A DNA stretch of 64,000 nt. Origin: Amyelois transitella (taxonomy: Eukaryota > Arthropoda > Insecta > Lepidoptera > Pyralidae). The stretch spans positions 1,674,001 to 1,738,000 of the forward strand of contig NC_083528.1 in the NCBI RefSeq assembly GCF_032362555.1. Direction: 5' to 3'. This document shows, one piece after another, positions 56,325-64,000 of the stretch. The position numbers and the translations under genes are program-made. Positions within the stretch are counted from its first letter, which is position 1. Each line of letters starts with the position of its first letter. The notes under the pieces were generated by a model that worked only from the letters and a program-made list of their open reading frames with translations, searched no databases and was not told where the DNA came from.

Positions 56325-56850
56325 TAGCTGCAGATTCGCGCGCGCGTATATAGCGCTACTTAAAAAAACAGACGAATTTAGCACCGTATATAAAAAGCAA
56401 CAAATTAAGCACAGCCAACAAAAAGCAACGAGTTTAGCGCGACCTACAAAAGAATACGTGTTTGTCGCAAACAACATGGGAACTGTTGTTTTTACTGAGA
56501 TTAAAGATCTACTATATCCTTCTCCAGACTTAATTATACATACATACATACATATGGTCACGTCTATATCCCTTGCGGGGTAGACAGTGCCAACAGTCTT
56601 GAACAGACTGAATGGCCACTTAATGATAGAATTGAGATTCAAATAGTGACAAGTTGCGAGCCCATCGTCTAAGAGAGGAATCCCAAGTTTATAAGCCTAT
56701 CCCTTAGTCGCCTTTTACGACATCCATGGGAAAGAGATGGAGTGGTCCTATTCTTTTTTGTAATGGTGCCGGGAACCAAACGGCACTTAATTATATGAAC
56801 GCAAAATTTCAAGAAGATTAGTTCAGCCGATAACGCGCGTTTTTAAGCTA
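56325..56850 (-). mobile_element. Helitron-like element split by a SINE-A
   Basis: SINE-A in reverse (56,539-56,786) interrupts the words ctccagacttaattata and ttatatgaacgcaaaatttc, with TTAATTATA duplicated at 56,530-56,538 and 56,787-56,795. Removing the SINE restores continuity with the copy at 40.2 kb. The outer element's ends are degraded. Confidence 0.85.
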
Positions 56851-57059
56851 GTTTACGAAAAAAAAATCTATTTCCTGACGATTAAGCACGGCAAACTTTA
56901 ATATAGCATACGACCCAACAAAATTAACCGAATGATAGCAAGCATAGTTCGCGCCAAAATTTACATATAAATACGTCGAGAGATTTCACTAGTATGTATG
57001 TTGTTGGTTTAAGATTAACTAGATATGCCTTCTTTTTCTACCATACGAAAGCGAATTAA

Positions 57060-57140
57060 GAATGCAGGGCTCGTGAAAAGTGGAAAGACGTGGTCTCTGC
57101 CTATCCCTTTGGGAGACATGTGTAATTTTATAAATGTATC
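57060..57140 (+). mobile_element. Old LINE-A tail
   Basis: gtggtctctgcctatccctt and a decayed tgtgtaattttataaatg end. Surrounding 56.85-57.88 kb is otherwise AT-rich and unassigned. Confidence 0.65.
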
Positions 57141-57889
57141 TTCTTTGCCTCGGTGGTCGGAAGGTTGAGGTGCCTGAATAGAAACGCGTTATGCATAGAT
57201 TCACATCATACCATGACAATGTACGATGTCTCTTTTCTGGTTTTTGTTTTAGTTTTTATACTGATCTGGAGTGTAAGCAAAACAGAGTGTATATAATTGT
57301 TATTTGTGCGTCTATAAATTTGTTATGTACAATAAAATATTTACTTCTACTCTACTACTCGACTCAGTCTACTCGATATTTCTATTGAAAAAAGTAGCAC
57401 CTTTGTACTATAATGTCTGTGTTAATTGCTCCTGTATATAATTTCGTTAACATAAATAAATAATAAATTAATAATCCTCAATGCTTTCAATATGCGCTGC
57501 CTCTTTGATTCTGGATTTTCCTTTATATTTTGGAAGAAATCCCGATTGGGATAAGTCCGCCATTATACATATTTTTCTAAATCCAATGACTGTTTTATAT
57601 TTTTTTGTTACATTTATTTGTATGTGCAATAAAGAGTTAACAAACAAACAAACATTAACGTCAGAAGGATAATAATGATTTTATAGCCACTTCTAGTAGC
57701 CATAATCAGGTGTAATTTTACCGCTGACATCATATCATGATCATGTTTAAGCAAAACTGGAGGTCGCGACTCCGCGCTACACTCTATGAATATTGTCTTC
57801 TAGGTTAGTACACATATATTATCACCCCTCTTTTCTCATGGGGGATGAGCGGGGAAAAGGTCTTTACCAAATAAAGTTATGTGACCTCT

Positions 57890-57965
57890 GACGGCCTGTT
57901 AGGCGCAGTGGTTGTATTCCTGCATCAGAATCATTGGTCCCAGGTTCGACCCCGGTCAAGTTTAT
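57890..57965 (+). repeat. tRNA-related SINE head
   Basis: Has ggcgcagtgg (A-box region) and GGTTCGACCCC (B box) about 50 bp apart. No recognisable acceptor stem, and it differs from SINE-B in the intervening bases. Confidence 0.55.
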
Positions 57966-58017
57966 ATATTTATAATTCAACTAACTTTTTCGGTTTGGGT
58001 TGGGTGTTTGATAACAT

Positions 58018-58273
58018 AACATATAATCACATCTATATCCCCTGCGGGGAAGAGAGAGCCAACAGTCATCAAAAGACTGAAGGCCACGTTCAACCGTTTG
58101 GCTTAATGATAGAATTGAGATTCAAATAGTGACAGGTTGCTAGCCCGTCGCCTAAAAGAGGACTCTCAAGTATATACCTAAGCCTATCCCTTAGTCACCT
58201 TTTACTACTTCCATGGGAAAGAGATGGAGTGGTCCTATTCTTTTTTCTATTGGTGCCGGGAACCACACGGCAC
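58018..58273 (-). mobile_element. SINE-A, near full length
   Basis: The (CATA)n tail is reduced to acatataatcac; the head is intact. Confidence 0.88.
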
Positions 58274-58316
58274 TTGATATAACCGATTTTAAACTTTCGT
58301 GTTGCATTATATTTTT

Positions 58317-58502
58317 AATCCTACTAATATTATAAATGCGAAAGCTTGTGAGTATGTCAGGATGTCAGTATGGATGTTTGTTACTCTTTCAAGCAAAAAC
58401 TACTGAACCGATTACGATGAAATTTGGTATGTAGGTATCTGAAGACCCAGAATAACATATAGGCTAGTTTTTATCCCGGAGTTCCCGCGGGATTGATTAA
58501 TA
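58317..58502 (+). repeat. Helitron-type 5' half
   Basis: Opens tcctactaatattataaatg, with the words actgaaccgattacgatgaa and ggagttcccgcggga. The CTAG end is missing. A reverse fragment of a related element begins at about 58,812 (ctagcttccccccgcgacta). Confidence 0.55.
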
Positions 58503-58519
58503 TAGGTAATAAAACGCAC

Positions 58520-58770
58520 TCATAACGTACAAGGAGAGTGTGGAGGGAAAGGTCGGAGTGGGAAGACCTAGACGAACGTATCTTGATCAAATTAAGGACG
58601 TCCTGGTAAAGGGTCAGGTCAAGAGTACCCGAAACCGCCGAGCTTGCAGAGTTATGAATGTGGATGAAGCTAAGGAAGTATGCAGAGATCGTGGCAAGTG
58701 GAAAGAGGTAGTCTCTGCCTACCCCTCCGGGAAAGAGGAGTGATTTTATGTATGTATGTATAACGTACCA
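58520..58770 (+). mobile_element. LINE-A 3' fragment with target duplication
   Basis: Flanked by ataacgtac on both sides. Encodes the KVGVGRPRRTYLDQIKD to AYPSGKEE end in frame, with a small deletion (the CMKR codons lost). Probably young. Confidence 0.88.
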
Positions 58771-58799
58771 CTAACATTTCATTTACGTTACACATTATC

Positions 58800-59510
58800 T
58801 TATTAATAAACTAGCTTCCCCCCGCGACTACGTCCGCGCGGATGTCGGTCATCGTGTGGATGGTTTATTTCTCCATTTTGAGTAACTCTGACAATGACAT
58901 CTTATAAATATCTATTGGACCCAATTACGGCTAGGGCTATAATAATTAAGGAGATCCCTCTATTGAGCTACTGCTGTTGAGTTCGCGTTCTGTAGTAAGT
59001 AGTCCGGTCAATTTAGACCAAAAAATAAGAATGAAGCTACATTAATTCCCATCAAGCTGGAAATGAGTATAATTGTTTAAAACACAATCAATAGCATTAT
59101 TTCAAAATTCCCCATGATTCCGGTTTAAGGGAAAAAAATTACCCAAGGGCAAAGGTAAAAAAATGGGGTTTTCACGATTTTCTTCAAAACGGTAAGTTTT
59201 ATCGGAAAATTACCTCAGACATAGATTGTAGATCATAATGTTATATATAAAAAGGAATCAATATTTTTTATCAATAAAGCTACCGTTTTTGAGATATAAC
59301 GATGCAAAAAGTTGCAAGCGTCATAATATACATAAGCACGTCTCGTATACCTATACTCTGTGTAGCAGTCATATAAGTAAAAATATTGTTCTGTCGGTAA
59401 TTTTAACTTGAATTCAAAATATAAAATATACATAAGTATAATGAAACCCAGTCCCTTCATTTATACTGTAGTGAAACCTTGAGACAACATCTGTCTCTCT
59501 GTTTAATTGT
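58800..59510. other. Mostly unassigned sequence
   Basis: Apart from a Helitron-like start near 58,812 I see no gene or repeat match. Confidence 0.35.
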
Positions 59511-59515
59511 GTACG

Positions 59516-60027
59516 TGGCTAGGGTCGTATACCTGCTTTATCTCAGAATGCTCAACACATAAAATACCGTTAGTCTTTAATAATAGTAGTCCTTGCGGGA
59601 ATACCGTTGACGGCTATGGACACCACGGCCTCTCATGCCCTAGGAGTGCCGGCCGTTTAGGGCGCCATGCCGCCCTAAATAATATAATCCTCCGTGCTCT
59701 TGCCACCATCCATGTTCCAGTCGTTCTAGAACCAAACGGTCTGGCTCGGGATGATGCCAAGAGACCGGATGGTATGACTTTGGTACCCTGGAGATTGGGG
59801 CGGCTTTTGGTGTGGGATGTTACCTACTTGTGTCGACACACTTGCGCCGTCTCATCTTCAGGTTACTAAATCTAAGGCCGGTTCTGCTTCAAATAAGGCA
59901 AAAACCCTCAAAAGGCGCAAATCTGTAGGTATCAGTAATACCTATACTTTTGAACCTTTTGGGGTGGAAACTCTGGACCGGGGGGCCTATCTGCCCATCA
60001 GCTTTTCTGACAATTGTCGAAAAAGCT
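59516..60027 (+). pseudogene. Retroelement-derived coding fragment, frameshifted
   Basis: One frame reads GYGHHGLSC, then [30 protein letters not shown] and [15 protein letters not shown]. Near 59,830 the meaning switches frame to VDTLAPSHL, then NTYTFEPFGVETLD. This sequence of motifs is familiar to me from the C-terminal part of reverse-transcriptase-type repeats in many animals. It ends without upstream RT motifs, so it is a dead fragment. Confidence 0.6.
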
Positions 60028-60082
60028 GATTGAGGTATCTCTATACTATTTTTTTTTAGACGTGAATATATATAATATATAC

Positions 60083-60190
60083 ATACATATAATCACGTCT
60101 ATATCCCTTGCGGGGAAGACAGAACCAACAGTCTTGTTAAGACTGATAGGCCACGTTCAGCTATTTGGCTTAAAATAGAATTCAGATTCC
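60083..60190 (-). mobile_element. SINE-A 3' half
   Basis: Reverse fragment stopping at gaattcagattcc. Confidence 0.75.
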
Positions 60191-60255
60191 AACTTTTCGC
60201 TTTCCGCGTATTTGTTTATTTCAAACTATTACATAATGCTATCATCACACACACA

Positions 60256-60512
60256 GTGCCGTGTGGTTCCCGGCACCATTGGAAATAAGAATAGGACCAC
60301 TCCATCTCTTTTCCACGGATGTCATAAAAGGCGATTAAGGGATAGGTTTATCAGCCATCTGCGATTCTTCTTTTAAGCGATGGGCTAGCAACCTGTCAAT
60401 ATTTGAATCTCAATTCTATCACTAAGCCAAACAGCTGAGCGTGGCCTATCAGTCTTTTCAAGATTGGTGGCTCTGTCTGCCCTGCTAGGGATATAGACGT
60501 GATTAAATGTAT
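60256..60512 (+). mobile_element. SINE-A abutting a splice acceptor
   Basis: Full-length copy whose tail (gattaaatgtattt) runs into tttcag of the transporter exon, leaving no independent polypyrimidine tract. Confidence 0.88.
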
Positions 60513-60519
60513 TTTTCAG

Positions 60520-62260
60520 TTCCTGATCATCGTAACCCTGCTGCTCCATTCCATGTGTGATGGGGTATCATATTCACTGCCTGGTATCATCAATTCTGTC
60601 ATACTATCATCAAACAGCACGAATGATGATGATGATGATATTAGAGCTACAACGGCTGAGGCTTCTCATATAGGTATGATGTCTCTCTCTTTTCTTCTTT
60701 ATCTCGGGTTTTGTAGAAATTTCAAGATGGCGCTATTTGCCCCGTGAGGGTTAAAGATGTTATATGGAAGGTTTTTTGGATTCGGCGGAAAATTAGAGAA
60801 AGTTTAAAAACCCACGACAAGAATTTAAGTTCCCTTTAAAAGTAAGAATTCATAAAAGAAACTCTTAGAGTACCTTAAGTATGTATTAAGTACTTACTAA
60901 GTAACAATTTTAAAATAGTATATATAATAAATTAATTGTATTACAGTTCTCAAGAATTTCATCTCATTTTTCCCCCTTTTCAGCTGCAATTCCAGGATTA
61001 GGTGCATTCTTAGGGATTTTCTTTATATCTGTCCTGGTGCAAACTATTGGAAGACGATTAACCTACATTTTCATTCTAACACTGGACCTGATTTCCTGGT
61101 CAATTCTACCATTCGCTAGAAGTGTAAGAGCTATATTAATAGCGAGATTTTTAAGAGGTTTGGGAGATGGGTTGTTCTATAATGGAATAATGATAAGTGA
61201 ATATGCTGATCCTAAAAGAAGAGGTTACTTTTCGACCATAAGAAAGTTATTCGTAGGCGTTGGTGCTTTAGTAAGTCATACCATGTCAATTTTTATGTAC
61301 ACTTTTAGAGAAATATCTATATTTGCTATAGTTGCCCTTTTGGTTGCAATAACTCTGACCTTCTTTTGGCCAGAAAGTCCGGCTTTTAGTGCTTTTAAAG
61401 GACGATACGACGAATGTAAAAGAAATTTCTTATGGCTCCACGGAAATTCAAGTGAAAAGCAAGATGAATTGGTTAATATGATGGGAGCGCAAATGATTAG
61501 AATAGAGATGAAGAAAAAGAAGAAGAATAACAAAATAGAAACAGTTTTGAAGACTCTGATCAAGAACGATTTCCTGAAAGCATCGTTGATAGTGACAATT
61601 TTGTTAATGCTCTTAGATTTATGCGGCAGACATTATTATTTGGCTTTTATCAACCAAGTATTCTTGATGTTTTTCGATGACATATCTATTGCCGGTTACT
61701 GTTCCATCATTAGTGATATGTTAACTATTGTTAGTCTTATTATATCCAGTTTTGTGATTTATCATTTTAAAAGGCGTACTCTTGTATTTTTCTTTGGATT
61801 TTTAACTACAACATTAATGTTTATTATAAGTTTAGCTGGATTTGTGAAAGTGGAACATTCTGGATTATATTTGCCATGGTTAGAGCCAGTTGTGATGCTT
61901 CTTTTAAATGTAGTTGTAAATATGGGTGTCGTGCCTGTGAATCTTATATTAACTGTTGAGATGTATCCATTAGAACAAAGAGGAATTGGTTTATGTGTAG
62001 CTGGTCTCAATCTTGTTATATTTACTTATTTATTTGGTCTAAAATTGACTCCCATCATGATAAATAATCTTGGATTGCATACAACATTTGGTGTTTTCGG
62101 TGTTTGTATAATAATTTGCATGGTAATATTATATTTCATATTACCAGAAACGAAAGATAGAACGATGCAAGATATTGAAGATAAAATAAGAAATGTAGAT
62201 AGTACAATCATTGAACTGAGACCAATGATTATGAAAAAGATGACATCAGACGCACACTGA
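60520..62260 (+). CDS. MFS sugar-transporter-family protein (Tret1-like), N-terminus missing
   Basis: Two exons, 60520-60673 and 60984-62260, join in phase (G plus CT) to 476 residues. Family: facilitated sugar/trehalose transporters with 12 helices in the plasma membrane. Seen: first helix FLIIVTLLLHSMCDGVSYSL, an acidic DDDDD extracellular segment, GAFLGIFF then QTIGRRLT (loop 2-3 motif), ARFLRGLGDG, PESPAF after helix 6, a basic KKKKK central loop, EMYPLEQRG, and PETKDRTMQDIE after helix 12. Unusual: the helix-7 QLSGIN-type motif is DLCGRH and the helix-10 GPxxW motif is GVVPVN, so sugar-binding residues are not conserved. One short upstream exon with the start codon is probably missing. 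Family assignment is firm; substrate is unknown. Confidence 0.88.
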
Positions 62261-62355
62261 CTAATATTTTGATATTATTATTATAGTCACTAAAATTTTG
62301 ATATTATGTAAATATCATTAAAAACAGATGTTATAAGAAAGTTACAAGAAGTAAT

Positions 62356-62361
62356 AATAAA
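62356..62361 (+). terminator. Candidate polyadenylation signal of the transporter gene
   Basis: AATAAA about 95 bp after the stop codon, the first canonical signal downstream. Confidence 0.5.
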
Positions 62362-62399
62362 ATCGTGGTTACATTATTTTAACAAAAAAGTATACTATA

Positions 62400-63215
62400 T
62401 TTATTTATTAATTTAAAACTTTGTACAACACAAAAAAATGTAAAAGGCGGATTTAATGCCGTTTGGCATTCTCTACCAGTCAACCAGCCGGCCAAACAGA
62501 AAAATCTACTGAATGTATGATGTATGTACTGAAACTGAATTGTATTACAATCTGACTTAATTACAATTTAGCAGATTAGAGCAAGAGGTTTAATTCAACA
62601 AACAGTTAAGTTCCAAACTTGTAGTTAAGTAGTTGAGAGGTTAAATGCTACAGTTACAGTTGATGAAGTCTTACTTTATAGTTGTTACTTGTAAAGTTAG
62701 GAAGATGTTACCAAAGCCTAATAATAATGACTATATTTTCATTGTGTTTTTATTTTTACTTTTTGAGATTTTATTTCATTCTGGAATTTCTAACAGCTGT
62801 TGCCCGCAAATTCGTCTGCCATAAAATGATAAAAAGCTAACTGAAATCAAACGACACTACTTCTTCCTCCTGGCCTTAGTCCCGGTTCCATCCTAACCAC
62901 TCTGGAGAGGAGTCCAGGGTATGCCTTTGTCCATGGGCCCTGGATTGCGTGATCAGGTTTCTACATGAAGCAACTCCCATCTAACCTCCGCAACTTTTGC
63001 GGGTAAACTTACTCCTTATTGGATCGATCATGGTTTCACTGTTGCAGGATTCCTCACAATGTTTTCCCTCAACGTAATAAGAGCATCCGTTACTTTTAAA
63101 ACTAATTTACATAACTTCGGAAATAGATTTTGGTACATGGCGTAGGTAAGAGTCAAAACTGTGCCTTTCTGCGCATCATGCACCTTACCAATTCGACCAC
63201 CGACTCCCCAATCAC
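62400..63215 (-). repeat. LINE-C end and repeat E
   Basis: LINE-C in reverse at 62,425-62,510 (taatgccgtttggcattctc). 62.51-62.87 kb is unassigned. Repeat E at 62,880-63,215 is the longest copy here (tgcctttgtccatgggccct, gattcctcacaatgttttcc). Confidence 0.65.
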
Positions 63216-63224
63216 ACGACATTA

Positions 63225-63487
63225 TCTATACTAATATTATAAAGCTGAAGAATTTGTTTGTTTGTTTGAACGCACTAATCTCAGGAACTACTGGTTCGAA
63301 TTGAAAAATTCTTTTTGTGTTGAATAGACCATTTATCGAGGAAGGCTATATAACATCACGCTGAAACTATTAGGAGCGAAGAAATAATGGAAAATGTGAA
63401 AAAATCGGGTAAAATTATTCATCATTGAGGGCTTTAATGATGCCCAAAATAACTATTCCACGCGGACGAAGTCACGGGCACAGCTAG
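63225..63487 (+). mobile_element. Heli-A, complete
   Basis: A before TC and T after CTAG. Relative to the 2.3-kb copy it lacks a short ctgaagag repeat and a few bases in the middle. Confidence 0.88.
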
Positions 63488-63836
63488 TTGGCTAATGTTT
63501 GGCGCTTATTTTGTACTGCGGTCGAAGATGTGTGTGATAATCTTTACAATAATTGGTCATTACATGTTGTACAAAGATTTTTCACACCACTAGTTACTTA
63601 TAATAAACAACTTATAATTATAAACGTTTTCATCTCCAAGCAATCTACCGATAAATATAAGCTGTTAATGACATGTCAGAGGTAATTGGGGTGTGGTGTG
63701 AGTTATAAGGGAAGTGAATGGCAAATTAAAAGGAGAAAAAGATAGAAAACGAAATAGAAAAGTAAGCTTAGTGCGAGTTTTACTCGATCAAGTAAACAAG
63801 TCGAGCAAGTACTTAATCGCGAATTTGTATGGAATT
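63488..63836. other. Unassigned sequence before the minisatellite
   Basis: No exon or repeat is supported. Confidence 0.35.
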
Positions 63837-64000
63837 GCATTAGTGCCATCGCGTTACTGATTAAATATGTGAATTACATTAGTACCATATCGTTACCACT
63901 AGGTGCCGCTGATTAAATATGTATATTGCATTAGTACCATATCGTTACCACTAGGTGCCGCTGATTAAATATGTATATTGCATTAGTACCATATCGTTAC
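63837..64000. repeat. 52-bp minisatellite running off the window
   Basis: Units begin cattagtaccatatcgttac at 63,877, 63,929 and 63,981 (period 52). A first, diverged unit at 63,838 is 39 bp because it lacks the cactaggtgccgc block. The array continues beyond the right edge. Confidence 0.93.

Noticed and set aside
57481..57672. 63-codon hydrophobic frame
   Set aside because: AT-rich chance frame; ends in acaaacaaac simple sequence and has no family resemblance.
1848..60500. CRISPR-like array suggested by many repeated blocks
   Set aside because: The repeats are dispersed ~250-bp retroposons in both orientations with target duplications, in an intron-bearing animal genome.

Overview
The window is nuclear DNA of an insect, almost certainly a moth or butterfly. 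Genes have GT-AG introns, background is AT-rich, and the repeats are of kinds that crowd lepidopteran genomes (tetranucleotide-tailed SINE/LINE copies, TC...CTAG Helitrons, tRNA-headed SINEs). Species assignment is inference from repeat and protein character, not from a search.

Layout. (1) 2,027-23,228, + strand: a membrane-bound trehalase gene (GH37). I reconstructed thirteen exons with consistent phase, giving 614 residues; only the N-terminus lies outside or unrecognised. Its last exon, coding the cytoplasmic tail, sits 8.7 kb beyond the exon coding most of the transmembrane helix. (2) 13.0-26.0 kb: AT-rich, nearly retroposon-free DNA (last trehalase intron and 3' flank). (3) 26,786-34,569, + strand: a complete eight-exon papain-family cysteine protease (412 residues) with Cys/His/Asn all present. 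Its second intron carries a 5'-truncated RTE-like LINE with an open reverse transcriptase frame, inserted at the edge of a Helitron. (4) 41,721-42,971 (-) and 45,291-46,616 (+): two intronless, head-to-head Cys-loop receptor (nicotinic-receptor-like) genes with degenerate agonist sites and very unusual pore-helix residues. (5) 46.6-60.2 kb: repeats only, including a decayed retroelement coding fragment. (6) 60,520-62,260, + strand: the last two coding exons of a sugar-transporter-family (Tret1-like) MFS gene. (7) The right edge holds a Helitron and a 52-bp minisatellite running out of the window.

Repeats. For brevity: SINE-A is a ~250-265 bp element starting GTGCCGTGTGG and ending in (TATG)n; LINE-A is the RTE-like LINE, ending in a similar tail plus (TATG)n; SINE-B is tRNA-headed with A and B boxes; Heli-A is a ~240-300 bp TC...CTAG Helitron; LINE-B, LINE-C, LINE-D are three other recurring 3'-end sequences; repeats E and F are unclassified. 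SINE-A and LINE-A share their 3' tail, as expected for a SINE mobilised by its partner LINE. Many copies still have recognisable target-site duplications, and several sit directly on splice sites of the trehalase, protease and transporter genes.

How genes relate: trehalase hydrolyses trehalose, the main insect blood sugar, and the transporter-family gene could in principle handle sugars, but its substrate-site motifs are altered, so a functional link is speculative. The two receptor paralogues form a local pair. The most interesting items are the receptor pore residues, target-site duplications that copied two trehalase 5' splice sites, decaying duplicates of trehalase exon 10, and the SINE-A/LINE-A pair.
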